Assembly (NCBI RefSeq): GCF_933775445.1
Contig: NC_065875.1
Location: forward strand, 22,505,555 to 22,569,554
Direction of reading: 5' to 3'
DNA length: 64,000 nt
From: Argentina anserina
Lineage: Eukaryota; Streptophyta; Magnoliopsida; Rosales; Rosaceae
The notes below the pieces were generated by a model. It was not told the DNA's origin, made no database searches, and saw only the letters and a program-made list of their open reading frames with translations. Every line of letters starts with the position of its first letter. Within the stretch, counting starts at the first letter, position 1. The position numbers and the translations under genes were made by a program. Positions 23,551 through 35,492 of this stretch are shown here, one piece after another.

Positions 23551-24938
23551 TAGGAAGTGCCTCAAAGCAGTAGACACATATAACTGCATATGTTGTCTTT
23601 TCACCTCTCAAAATGTCCTTAATCCATGATTAGCCACCTCTGATCATAAGGTGCTGTATAAAATTAGGTAGCTAGCAAGCTTGATTTGATATATGCCTAC
23701 ATGAGTGAATATAATAACTTCACAAAACTGAGATGTGAACTAGGAATTGTACTCCCTAGCTCGAAGACCTAAACTATGTATGAGCTAGCTTAGCTAAACT
23801 TGTGGGACTCCATGGCCCTGGATGTATACAACTGCCAATGATCTCCTTGTCGGGCGCGGGGCGCTAAGAACTTTCAAGGGAGCATATAATATATTATATA
23901 TAATGATGAATCTAAAGCTACAAAAGAACAACATTTCAAAAGCCATTTCGTATCCTCAGGTCGATGGCTAGGCACTTTCATTATCTGCCTTTTTCTTGAA
24001 CTAGCATGAGCTAGGTCCAATCTGAACACGATCGGCATTCGATCTGTTCCCTTTCGCTTTTATACGAAGCCATGCATGTGCCCTAAGCCATACATGCTGC
24101 ACAAACACACTTTGATGTACTTTGTTCTACCGGTAGTTATTTATGAATTTTTGGCGTCGTGGGAATTGAGATTTGCCACAAATTTGTCTATGTTCGACCC
24201 TACTTGGCACTTAGGTTTCAGACCTTGCTGGCTTGCTACCGCCATTCGAATTGAAAGCAATTATCACTTGCCTTTTGAAATGATGGTGTCTTCAGAGTTA
24301 CTCATTCTCATTTGATAGAGGGTTTGATTTGGACTTTGTGTTCTAATCGGTGGCATTTCACAAACATAGCTTGTAGTCAACTGTGCCAAGTAGTCGTTTC
24401 AACCTGGAAGAATTAATCAGATGGAAGTTGCTCGTAAACTTCAGGAGAAGACATCTCAGTCAAGAAGAGTGTCCTACGTCCAGTTCTAGCCAGCTATCTC
24501 TCTTGTTGACTCAGAATCAGACGAAATTAAAGCTTGAAGGGTTCTGGTATGGAGCTTATTTATTAGGTTTGTTTCAGATTTAAAGGGTTCGTCCTTCATC
24601 TGGAGTTAAAACTATGGCCCTATGCCCTAGCCTTCAAGACTGCCTCGAAGGTAATGAATGGGTTGTTGGTTGCGCCTAGAGGTCCAATGCAGGTTCGACT
24701 GTTCGAGACTGTTAACTACAGTTACTTCTGAACTCATAAACCTGACCTCTCTACAACTATAATAATACGTACTATAGATCTACCTGGTGCATTTAAGGAA
24801 TAACAAGGATACGACAGAGGCAATATTTACGTATACGTAGTTAATTTCTCTCTGAAAACTGCGAGTTTTACAATTAGGGTTTCAGTGGCCCGTTGTGAAC
24901 TTTTCTTCCCTATCTCCTGCAGAAGTAACTAAGTAAGA
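23551..24938. other. Intergenic DNA, no supported gene
   Basis: Several frames of 60-80 codons exist but none has a recognisable domain or splice context. Confidence 0.45.
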
Positions 24939-25272
24939 GAAATTTTTTTGTGCTACCGTAACACCACGTGACAATATCAAGTGGTCTATCATTTCAATCA
25001 CAATTTGACACGTAAGATTTAATCAGAAAAATTATGTTTTAGCTATTTGTTAAAGATTATTTTAGGTTTCTTTCTAAAACCCTAAACTCTAAACCCTAAA
25101 TCCTACACCTTATACCCTTAACCCTAAATCATAAATCATCAATACACATGAAAGTCATTTCACAAATAATAAAAATATGTTAGATTATAATTTTAGTGTA
25201 ATAAATCCACGTGTCGAAATATAATAAGTAATGAGTACCCCTAGACATTGTCACGTGGTACTACAATAGCAT
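24939..25272. mobile_element. MITE with G-box-bearing ends and internal telomere-like repeats
   Basis: The ends are inverted repeats of about 40 bp: GAAATTTTTTTGTGCTACC followed by ACCACGTGACAAT on the left, and their complements near 25238-25272 on the right. Both arms contain CACGTG. The centre has three exact CCCTAAA heptamers (25080, 25094 and 25122) with degenerate copies between. It is non-coding. I could not settle a target-site duplication. Confidence 0.6.
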
Positions 25273-26431
25273 AAAAAAATTCACAAGGGTAATGAGGATT
25301 GATAATCAGGTTAATTAATGACACCCATATCTGGTGATGCTAATATATAGCCTCCATATTTAGTGAAGCTAATGGTGCCCATGTACATGCAAATGAGAGT
25401 AATGGTGCATCTTCAAGTGTGGCTAAGCACATTGAAATATATAATTAACTCCACGGGAGCTTTATTGATTCATAAAATTACACAAATAAAACTGTCAGGG
25501 CTATGATCTTCTACCTGTATTTCAAAATCTTCTCACATGTCTAAACTATCTGAAACTAACAGTATTGAAAATCTTGACATGGACTTTCAATTTTAAAAGT
25601 TTGCAAACCGAGTTAATTTTTTGTTTAAAACTCAAAATTTCATTCTTACGCTTCGTCACTTGAAACAATTATACTAAAAACATGTTAAACTAATGACGGG
25701 ATATTTTTTTAAATCTATCTTCTGATACCATTTCTCTAAAGAATTTCCAATCCATCATCTCACATTCTCACCGTATTGTACTGTCACTTGTGAACTTAAA
25801 TAAACCTTTTCTCTTACTAATTTCCCACAATCACACCATAGCTAACTAGCCAGACTAATTAATTAAGAGGCTAAGTGAGTCGCTGCTCGAGGGCAAAGAG
25901 AATTTCCGAGAGTCCAGTGTTTGCTCCTCTCAAACAAAATCGTAGTCCCCCATAAAAGCCCAATCGTTTTGACCTCCTTCCGAGATCAATTTGCTTATCG
26001 CTACATTCTGAATCCCAAATTACCTTTTCCGTATTGTGCTTCGCTCCACTCGTACAGAATCGGAGAATCCTGACCATATCCAATCTCTGAATCTCAGAAT
26101 GAACTCATCACAGCCATTCTCAGCATATATCATCATAAACTAGCACCTGCGGATACAATGAAATTGCAGGGCGTGTCCAATATTTCAATCTGAATTGGAC
26201 TATAATGATACCCAGAACTGCCGTGCAAATGATGAAATAAAATTCCTATATAATCCACCTCAGACTAACAGGAAATGGTACCAAATCAACATTCTTATCC
26301 AAATTGTATAATGCAGAACCCTGTATAGTATAAGAAACAAACAATATTAAAGGATCTTCCGAGACTGACTACGACTACTGACAACTCAACATAACATCAG
26401 TTATGTGATCAGATCTTAATAACAATTTCAA
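25273..26431. other. Spacer and 3' UTR of the cysteinyl-tRNA synthetase gene
   Basis: The part next to 26431 is probably the minus-strand 3' UTR. A 70-codon minus frame at 25871-26083 lacks a good ATG context and is not recognised. Confidence 0.45.
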
Positions 26432-29400
26432 CTATTCTTGTTCTGTAAAAACACGAGGTCTCCAGGTACTCTCATTGCCCACATCCATGATCTGAATACC
26501 CTTTTCCAACATTTCAATTCTGATCTGATCCGTTTTTGCAAAATCCTTGTTCTTCCTTGCTAATGTCCTGTCTGCAATCGTACGCAGCACATCATCTTCA
26601 GTAAGTCCAGCTCTAGTCAACGCCTTGGCCTTTAATTGCTGTACTACCTGTCCATAGAAAATCATTCTTGTTTATAACTTGAACCAAAGAGCATTCAATC
26701 CTATATATATAAATATAAGGGGGCAATGCATATCACCTCAGAGTATGTATTGGGGGATAACAGCCCCAACGTGTCCAGAACTTTTTTAATAGCTTTCATT
26801 GTTTCAACCAGTGACTTGTATAGTTGCTGTTGCTTGGGGTTCTTCTTCTGGAAAATAGAAAAAAAAGTGCCATCTTACACACATACACACAGAAGCATAT
26901 AAAAGATAGTCAAGAACTAGTGCCAAAGGTTTACCTTGAGTGGTTTCAAAGAACCATTTATAAATCTCAAAGCCTCTTTAAAAGCACCGGTCAGTATGTT
27001 TCCAGTGTTCAAGTCATCATACATTTTAGCCTTGAACTCATCCTTTAAGTTGGTGATCAATAGTTCGGCTTCTTTTGTAATCCTAACCGTTGTACTATTT
27101 TGTTCTGCACCTTCCTTCTGGGCCCCATCTTGAAATGGTAATAAAGCATCCTCACATTCTTGTAAAGTCTAACAATTAAAAAAAACATAAGATACCAGAC
27201 ATTATACACAAGATTCATTTATAAGTGACTCAACGACATTATTGAGATTGTCTTTGCTTCCTGTATTAGCAAATACGAGGCACAGGTAGACCTTTTCCAA
27301 AAAAGAGTAGGCACAAGAACAGCAATCAGTACAATTCTGTTTGCTCATTATCCGACTGTCCATAGATTGTCTGAATCTTAACAAGTTAACTACCCCACAA
27401 ATTCATATATATCACCAACATGCATTATGTTTAACACCACAATTCTGTTTGCAGACACCATGAGATAGATAGCAGGTTTTAGAAATCAAAATAGAGTAAT
27501 TACTGAAAAGCAAAACAAGAAAAATAGTTGAAGTGCACGCTAGCCCGTTGACTAGCAAAGGACTGAGGAACAAACTTCCAACTACAAATTATTCAAATCT
27601 TAAAAAGGGACACGAGGTCATACATTGTATATGGAATACACTGCATCTGATGATTTCTCCAGCTGGGAGACAGTATAATTGAGAGGAGTTCGATAATGTG
27701 CATTCAACAAGAAGTGCCTCAAAGACAGTGGATGATACCGTTCAGTAATCTGCAACAGAATGGATATCGCATATAATTTTGACAAAAGATGGCAATCTGT
27801 ACAAGCTCTAGAATAATTTTTAGGCAGACAGAGAAAATAAATGTACCAGTTTACCTGACGAATTGTGAAAAAATTTCCCAGTGATTTTGACATTTTCTCG
27901 TTGTTATTAGTAACATGACCGTTGTGCAACCAGTAACTGACACAACCTTCCTGGCATGCAGCACAACTTTGAGCAATTTCATTTTCATGATGTGGAAAAA
28001 TCAAATCAATACCACCACCATGAATATCAAAGTTGAACGTAAGATATTTTGCGCTCATGGCACTGCACTCAATGTGCCACCCTGGCCTTCCTCGTCCCCA
28101 AGGGCTGTCCCAGCTTGGCTCTTCAGGCTTTGCAGACTGAAAATATTTTGACATATTTGTAAGTTTGAGATATATTAACAAGAACTCTAACAACATGATA
28201 ACTTGTGACGTTTCAGACCTTCCACAGTGCAAAATCAGCAGGATTCCTCTTTCTTGAATCAACTGAAACGCGCTCACCCGCCCTCATGTGTTCCAGCTTT
28301 TGCCCAGACAATTGCCCATAGTTTGGGAATTTTTCCACAGCAAAGAATACATCACCATCAACAACGTAGGCGTAGTCATTGTTAATGATCTACATGATGA
28401 GACAACTATTTAAAATGACATTTAGGTGACAGAAGAAAAGCAGAGAAGCATCACACATGAAAGAATGAAGAGGCATTATCACTATCAAACTCAAATTGGT
28501 GATATAGATTACCTGTCTTAAAAAATTATAATTGTAAATAGAAAAAAAAACACAAGAAAAATGAAACAGAGTGAGGCATTGGAGAACCTGTGTTATCATA
28601 GCTAATATCTCTTCCATGTGATCAGAAACACGTGGCTCATGGGTTGGAGTGCGGCATTGGAGGTCTCCCATATCACTGATATATTCTTGGCAAAAGCGAT
28701 TGCTTAAACTCAATGGATCTTCCCCAAGCTCATTTGCTTGACGAATAATCTGAAATATCCAGACATTAGCACACTTCAGCATTTTTTTAGTATACTAAAC
28801 TGATAAAAGAAAATAAAAGAATCAGGTAATAGGTAATCAATGTACGAAGAAAGAACAGTGAAATAATTAAAAAAAAAGTTACAGAGCATACTTTAAGCAC
28901 AACAGCTACTTAAACCGATTTGGGAGATGAAATGAACTGAAGATAAATCAGAATTCATGTTGCGAGTTGAATACTTTTTATATAAATACCATGACATGAA
29001 AAACAGAAGGCAACTATAGTAGGAAACCTTATATATCTACAATTCAGTTAATGAAGGAGTGTAACTCACTCAGACCAATGAATGGCCACAGCCAGACATA
29101 AGAGATGCTTCAAATTTCCAAATCAACTGGTAGATAAACTGATAAATATAAACTTTAATGACTTATTTACTTCGCACATCCTGATTATAAACAATTTTAA
29201 AGAAACAGCTCGCAAACTGATTCTGGACATGCAAATTAGGTCAAAATCTTATAAAACAGTGAATAGAGAATTGATACTGAATATATTTCGATAATTTTCT
29301 AGATTAGTGAGCAGCTAGCATGGTTGCCATTTACATTTCGACTTCTTGTCCACACTATCTTTCTCATATTAATCTGTGTAACTCGTTTCCCATAACTACA

Positions 29401-29963
29401 ACAAAATTAAGTTATGAAGTATCCCTATTAACTCCTACAAACCAAGTATACATAAGAGAAGTGCAGGCAATAAAGAATATAGTTCAAATCGGCATTCGAC
29501 ATAGTTCAAAAATCGCGCCTTGTCGTCGACATCAGTGAAGTTCCTCACATAGGTGACCTTATAACCCAGCTCCTCCAAGTACCTGCGCAATTTCAATGTC
29601 GCTGTTTTAACTAATTACTCAATTCATTTACCTATTCCAGGTAAATTGCTCACATAGACTACTCTCAACAACTGTAAAAAAACAGCAATAGATCCATAAA
29701 ATTCCCAATTTATGCTACAGTAAGAAACTTGATATCAGTTCGAGTTGGAATGATGGTGGATCGGAGAAATGCAAATTGATCGGTGAGATTTACCGGTAGA
29801 GGATGTCGAAATTGACGGCGGCGCGGGCGTGGCCGATGTGGCTGAGAGCGTAGGCGGTGACACCGCAGACGTACATGCTGACCTGGCCGGGGACGAGGGG
29901 CTTGAAGACCTCCTTCTCCTGGGTCATGGAATTGTAAAGCCTAAACTTCTTCTCCTCGTCCAT
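26432..29963 (-). CDS. Cysteine--tRNA ligase, cytosolic type
   Basis: Nine exons on the minus strand give 511 residues: 29963-29794, 29582-29519, 28749-28588, 28389-28219, 28136-27855, 27749-27624, 27168-26935, 26847-26737 and 26647-26432. An in-frame TGA lies 12 bp before the ATG. The enzyme charges tRNA-Cys with cysteine. Visible class I landmarks are the zinc ligand C33 in YVCGVT, the HIGH box at 42-45, the HHENE zinc/substrate box at 238-242 and KMSKS at 270-274 followed by LGNFFTIR. No transit peptide precedes the catalytic core, so a cytosolic enzyme is inferred. The C-terminal domain includes [15 protein letters not shown]. One oddity is that the intron after exon 2 starts GC rather than GT (29518-29517); the other introns are GT-AG. 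Confidence 0.95.
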
Positions 29964-31334
29964 CTTCTCCGATCAAACCCGCCGCTCGCTCCCTACTGAG
30001 TTCTGATGAAACGTAACCCTAGAATGAGCTCCGAGTAATAAATTTGGGGGTCGATGTAACAAATAGAAGAGGAAAAACGAAAAGTAACCGAGTCGTAAAA
30101 GGTGAAGAAAGAAAGTTACTACGGTGAGATTGGGGAAGTTAATCAAGATACCACGGTGAAATTTAGTTACTGTATTACAAATACCCAGCTTAAAGAAGGT
30201 CTGGGGCAACCATTCATCAAGTTGAATTGAAATTGCAAGTTTGCAATAACAACCCAGGCTTAGAAGAGAGAGTATGGCACCCTCAAGCTTCGATCACTTA
30301 GATAGATCAAATAGATAAATGTGATGATGGTTTCACATAAAATACCGTCTTATAAGTACAAAATTGTTAATCAGTTAACTATAATCGACTTCTTGATTAC
30401 TATTTTCAACTCTGAACTCTAGATATTTTTCAAATGCACTTCACGTTAGATCATATTCCTCTTCCTTTTATGAATGGTCAATTAGTTCACTCCATTACAT
30501 AAACATATGCAGTTGTGGTATTACTATACCATGATGTGCACACTGCTTACATCTTGCTCATAAATCAAGTTGTTCAAAACTTCTACATCGTTCTGAACTT
30601 CTGAAGATGGAAGACCGTTTTCGTTACCAGACCTCTTTGTCTAGTATAAACATTTTGATTCTCATGGAGAACCAATATACGTAATTGAAACCATTAGAAC
30701 CATATGGTTATCTAGTTCTGTATTCTTCGATAAGTTCCTAGTGAACAGATTGCAAATATGAAATATCCTTGCCTCTCAATATTTGTGATGTATTATTCTT
30801 CGTTATCAAAATAAAAGGAAAAACGAATAAGGTTGTTCCAACTTCTAAATCATAACATACATACACCGTGCATGGTGCTACGCTACATTGCTTATCACAA
30901 ATTTAAGATAAAACTTGGGAACTGTCTATCCGTTTGTGAAGTGTATTTCTATAACCTCATGATGGCATTGTCGGGAGAAACACTCTTGGATTTGTATTGA
31001 ACTCTGCATGTAGATCCAGCTAATGGTAACATATAAGATTTTAGGAAGTAAAAAATCCAATATTGCTGGTGCTAAACAGACAGGTCATGGACACCAACAC
31101 TACGTTTAGGGATCGATGATGATGAACTGATCAAACCCAAATCATACAGAACTCCAAATCTTCACACAACCAATGAAAATTTGTATTATCCCAAAAAAAA
31201 TATAAAAAATTGCAAACCAATCAATCTCCACGTACAATGTCAAAAAATAATCTTGTGGAGAGGAAAAAGAAATAACAAATACAGATTTGGAGCAACATGC
31301 CATACAATATGTGCTCCCAAAAATCTTAACAAAT
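29964..31334. other. Promoter region of the CysRS gene and spacer
   Basis: The DNA just above 29964 is the 5' UTR/promoter of the minus-strand synthetase gene; no clear TATA box was found. The rest is AT-rich, with no gene, up to the 3' side of the DUF761 gene. Confidence 0.45.
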
Positions 31335-31832
31335 TCAAATAGACTCCTGCCTCTGCATTCTCATGTCCTCATAGAATCTCTCGATGAACCTCTCAGCCCG
31401 CAAATCAATCGAAGCTTCTTCACCCCAATCTAACGACTGCTCCAGCAGAACCAACGTATTTGCATCTCCAGTGCCATCAGTTTTTGGCGGAAGAGCTTCC
31501 ACGGTGAAGTCTCCGTAGTCCTCGCCTTCCAGCACTTTGAGGCTACCCCAGCATTTGCAGAGAAATAACAGAGACTCCAAGTCCAGGGAGCTTCTGTTCT
31601 TCGCGAAGTGCTTTCTAGGGTAGCGAATCAGAGGAGTGTTGGAAGGCGATAACTCGTACTCGCGGTGGAAGCCATAGTTGTAATTCTCCATAAACCTCAG
31701 CTTCTTTCGGTTTCTCTGCGACTTCCTTACGAGTGACGAGTAGTACTTCTCGAACGAGAGCTTCCTCACCTTGGCAATGAAGATGAAGACACGAAGGAGC
31801 TTCGACAAAACGGGCATGTGTTTTCGGGCCAT
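31335..31832 (-). CDS. DUF761 domain protein, 165 aa
   Basis: A single-exon minus-strand gene. The start is the ATG at 31832 (MARKHMPVLSKLL); a frame extending to 31838 would need a GTG. A basic N-terminal half contains REYELSPSNTPL, the 'YEFSxSNTP'-like motif common in this plant family. The C-terminal LRAERFIERFYEDMRMQRQE is a clear DUF761 end. Members include Avr9/Cf-9-elicited and cotton-fibre proteins of unknown biochemical role. A TATA box lies about 115 bp upstream of the ATG. Confidence 0.85.
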   Translation of the reverse strand: MARKHMPVLSKLLRVFIFIAKVRKLSFEKYYSSLVRKSQRNRKKLRFMENYNYGFHREYELSPSNTPLIRYPRKHFAKNRSSLDLESLLFLCKCWGSLKVLEGEDYGDFTVEALPPKTDGTGDANTLVLLEQSLDWGEEASIDLRAERFIERFYEDMRMQRQESI

Positions 31833-31946
31833 GTTCACTGAAGTCTGAGCTGAAAGGAGAGATTGGGATCAGTTGCGCTCCCCTTTTGGTTTCAGAAAGG
31901 CTTAGGCTTTCATGTGGTTGATCGAGTCAAAGAGAAAGATCAAAGA

Positions 31947-31954
31947 ATTTATAG
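31947..31954 (-). promoter_or_regulatory. TATA box of the DUF761 gene
   Basis: On the minus strand TATAAATT sits about 115 bp before the ATG at 31832. A second TA-rich palindrome (TTATATAA at 32043) lies further upstream. Confidence 0.55.
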
Positions 31955-32990
31955 AGGATGCCGAAAAGGAATGAAGAGAAGCGAATCTTACTGGTGGTTG
32001 GGAGCCTAGCTGTAAAAAGTGGGCATAATGGTCGGTTGCTTCTTATATAAGAATAAGAAACTAGCCGTTGGAGTCGGACCCCGAGTGGGTTTCCTTCCTG
32101 GCATCTCTGTAATTCTTTGATGAACAAGGTTTCGAATACTGAATTAAACCAGATTTGGGGCACCTTTCGTGTATATGATCACATGCATTCTGCGAAGTAT
32201 TGAGGCTTTTTTTGTGTGCACGAAGTGCCTTGTTAAGTTGTTATTGTATTAAAACATTAAACATGCATACACAAACCTGATTACGTGACAATATGCATAC
32301 CGTATGGAGTAGGGTCTAGGTTTTCTTTCTCCCCACACATTCCCCCGTGTTGATCCAGTGTCAGCTTACATTTGCAGTTAATTGTTAGTCTGTTTTTTTT
32401 TTTTTAATTACAAGTGTTTGTTGCAGCATTTATTTTAGCAATGGTTCAGAATGTTGATTTTGAAATTGAGAAAACATGATTCATCGAACGATCGTGCATT
32501 CTTCAAGTACTAATCATTTGAATGATCGTATGTTCTCCATGAATTAAGACCAAACCACACGCCCAAATGCAAGAGGCTCGTCTCCGGCCAATGTCAACTG
32601 AAGTCTAGCATGACATAACATCCTCTAATCAGGGTGGAACTAGGATTTGACATTAGGAGGGGTCCAAAATAAAATCGGTAAGTAACGATATTATTCATAC
32701 ATTAATCCACGATAAAGCAATGTAAAGAATCATGATCGATTGTTAAATTCTTGTTAATATAGAGTGGCGATATTTTTGCATCCTTTTTTTAAAAAGGTAT
32801 TAGTATCATTTAGCCTTACATCCTGGACTCCGGGTACGATACACAATTGGTTATTGTAAAACCTATGGCTTATTGGAACATACGTTGACCATCTATTGTG
32901 GTTCACTGTACATGAATGAGGTTCAGTTGGTCGGGGACAACAATAGGCTTGCAAATACAACTTGCGTACATTTTAATTAACAAATATGAT
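31955..32990. other. Upstream region of the DUF761 gene and AT-rich spacer
   Basis: Promoter DNA followed by AT-rich sequence with a T run at 32394-32405. No gene was found. Confidence 0.45.
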
Positions 32991-32994
32991 ATCT

Positions 32995-33650
32995 AAGAAA
33001 GTATAGAAACAATCCAAAAGTTCGCTAATATAGATCGTCATCATTTACATCCCCGTTAGAGCATTTTATCCTCATTTAATAGGTCTTCGAAATGAAAATT
33101 GTACACATCGAATCTAAACAACTGAACATGAATATGTAATATGCAAATAATCTAAAAAGTAATATAGACTTACGTTATTAACATCCTTGTTAAAGCATAT
33201 TATACTCATTTAATAGGTTTCTGAATTGAAAAATGTACACATTGCACCCAACAATTAACTTAGATGTAAAATGTAATATACAACTAAGTATAAAAACAAC
33301 CAGAATAGTTTCTTGATATAGATTGACGCCATTTACATTCATATTTAAGTATATTATAGACTGACGTCATTTACATTCTCGTTAAAGTATATTATAGACT
33401 GACGTCATTTACATCTTTGTTAAAGTATATTATCCTCATTTAATAGGTTTTCGGAATTAAAAATGTACATATTGAACCTAAGATGTGAATACGAATTAAA
33501 GATGTAATATTTATAAAAAAATACAGAAAAAATTGAAAAAGTTTACGAGTATAGACCGAAGTTATTTACCTTCTCATTGAAGTATATACTTTTCTTCAAT
33601 GGATTTTCCGAGTGGAAAATGTTCACTAACACATTGAAAACCTAATGTTT
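32995..33650. repeat. Degenerate satellite-like tandem array, unit about 135-155 bp
   Basis: The anchor CTCATTTAATAGGT occurs at about 33071, 33205 and 33435, with a weaker copy near 33592. Each is followed by a GAA..AAAATGTACA block and preceded by a TAAAGTATATTAT block. Inside the third unit a 38-bp sub-repeat (GACTGACGTCATTTACAT, starting at 33359 and 33397) is itself repeated, lengthening that unit. All copies have diverged. Confidence 0.7.
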
Positions 33651-33955
33651 CAATATCAATCTAGAAAAGAAAAACAATAAGATTTGAATCAACGGCCAGT
33701 TGATGAGATGAAAGACCCATAGCACAAAAATGGGACGCATCACCCGGGAAAACCCCGCGGTGCGCCAAAAACATAACGGCGCAGGTTAGCCAAGGCCCAA
33801 AATTGGAAATTCAAACACGAATTTTTATTTAAGAAACGACATTTCCTTCTGGCAAGTAAAAAGAAAAAAAGAAAAAATAAAAGAAGGCTCTAATTTTCGG
33901 GCAAAACCCGAACGTTAAAACGTACCCTGACGCAGACTACCCTTCTCCCCCACTC
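33651..33955. other. Proximal promoter of the DUF1639 gene
   Basis: Unique sequence just upstream of the TATA box, with no coding signal. Confidence 0.45.
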
Positions 33956-33964
33956 ATATATAAA
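33956..33964 (+). promoter_or_regulatory. TATA box of the DUF1639 gene
   Basis: TATATAAAC lies about 140 bp upstream of the ATG at 34104, ahead of a purine-rich leader (AGAGAGAGAGAACC). Confidence 0.6.
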
Positions 33965-34103
33965 CTTACGTTTCCCGGCGATTTGTGAAGAGAAAACAAA
34001 AGAGGGCAAAATAGAGCCAGAGAGAGAGAACCAAGAGAAAATTTAGAGAGAGAGGGGACTCTGTGTGATCTGAGAGTGGTGGAGCCATCTGAGTCTCCGA
34101 TCA

Positions 34104-35492
34104 ATGGTGTATACGGGAGCGGCGGAGGAGAGAACGAGAGTGGTGGCGGCGAAGAATTCGACGACGACGTCGGCGATGAATTCCGAGAGAGCAGCAGCAG
34201 GGGGGAAGCCGCTTCACAATTTCAGTCTGCCGTGGGATTTGAAGTGGGGGAACCAGAGGCACCTCCGCTGCATGAAGGTGGATGATTCCGACGCCGAAGC
34301 CGACGCGCCGCCGGCGTATGATCGTCGATCGGCGGCGGGGGTGGCTCGGCGGCGGGGAGGGGAGCCGGAAGGTCAGTTTGAGAGGCGGAGCAGGGTGAGG
34401 AGGCCGAGGATCGAGAGCGCCGACGACGGCGTAGAGGCCGAGGGGATCGATGCCGTCAGGGAGAAGCTCATGTTTGAATTCAAAACGGCCGCGGATAAGA
34501 TGAAAGACGCGATTTTGCGACGCCCGCCGTCGGATACCGACGACGACGAGCCGCCGGCGCCGGTTGCTGCTTCCGCTGCCGCCGCTGTTGTTACTGACGT
34601 GGCGGCTGAGGAGGAGGAAGGCGAGGCTGTGGCTGTGGAGGAGGGGGGATCGTCGCCGGCGGCGGCGACGGCGGTGAGGCCGTGGAATCTGAGGAAGAGG
34701 AGGGCGGAGTGCAAGGCTCCAATTGGCGGCGGTGGCGGAAAGGGTTTGAGAATTGAGGAGAGGAAGACGGCGGCGAATTACTCGCCGTTGAGGAGTGAGG
34801 GAAACAATGGCGGCAAGTCGCCGAGGATGGTCCGAGGGGCTTCCGGGTCGGGTCTGGAGAAGAAGGACCGGCCCAAGGAGAGGCCCAAGTTCTCACCCAC
34901 GCTCTCCAAGAAGGAGATCGAGGAGGATTTCATACAGATGCTCGGCCACCGCCCTCCCCGCCGCCCCAAGAAGCGGCCTAGAGCGGTGCAGAAGCAATTG
35001 GATGTAAGTCAATTCCAAATTTTTACTCTTTTTTTTCCCGCAATTTTACCCACCAAAGTTACTCTTCTTCCTCTGGTTTTTGTGGAATCAAATAATGACA
35101 TTCGTGGTGGTTTTGGATTTTACAGGCGTTGTTTCCCGGTATGTGGTTGACGGAGGTCTCGGCTGATTTGTACAAGGTCCCTGAGTTCCCTGAAAATGTC
35201 AAGGTATTTGCTTTCTTATAAGTTCTCTCTGAAATTTCAGAAAGTTTCAAGCTTTCATATTAACGGAATGATCGAAATTAGTTCCCAAGGTCTGCGTCTG
35301 AATTATGACAGTTTGGCTTCTTTGTAGTTGAGTACTTGTCCTGTGGGATCATAAGTTGAGAAGAAGAACATGAATTTCGAAGTTCCCGCTCTTCTTCTTC
35401 TTGCTTTTTACTGACTTGAGCTTGTTTTTGATGACTGAGTTCTCTGAGTTTGTTTTTCTTGATTTTGAACTTAATTTGTTTTGCAGAGGTAG
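34104..35492 (+). CDS. DUF1639 family protein
   Basis: Three coding exons: 34104-35003, 35126-35203 and 35487-35492, 327 residues in total. The last exon carries only AGG TAG, supplying the final Arg and the stop. That fits the family habit of ending in Lys-Arg shortly after the LWLTEV-type block. Signature blocks are HNFSLPWDLKWGNQRHLRC near the N terminus, PWNLRKRRAECK in the middle, and the DUF1639 core SKKEIEEDFIQMLGHRPPRR then PKKRPRAVQKQLD, continued in exon 2 by LFPGMWLTEVSADLYKVPE. The N-terminal half is Ala/Gly/Glu-rich and disordered. Basic runs suggest a nuclear protein, but no molecular function is known. The high G+C of exon 1 gives long spurious antisense frames. Confidence 0.9.

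Noticed and set aside
25080..25128. CCCTAAA repeats as a true telomere relic
   Set aside because: Only three exact units, diluted by variants and lying inside a MITE; not an interstitial telomere array.
25871..26083. 70-codon minus frame below the CysRS stop
   Set aside because: The first codon is not ATG, no family was recognised, and it lies in likely 3' UTR or spacer.
31833..31838. Two extra N-terminal codons for the DUF761 protein
   Set aside because: They would need a GTG start; the ATG at 31832 is the sensible start.
34373..34969. Long minus-strand frames opposite the DUF1639 first exon
   Set aside because: Low-complexity Ser/Pro shadows of Ala/Gly/Glu codons on the plus strand.
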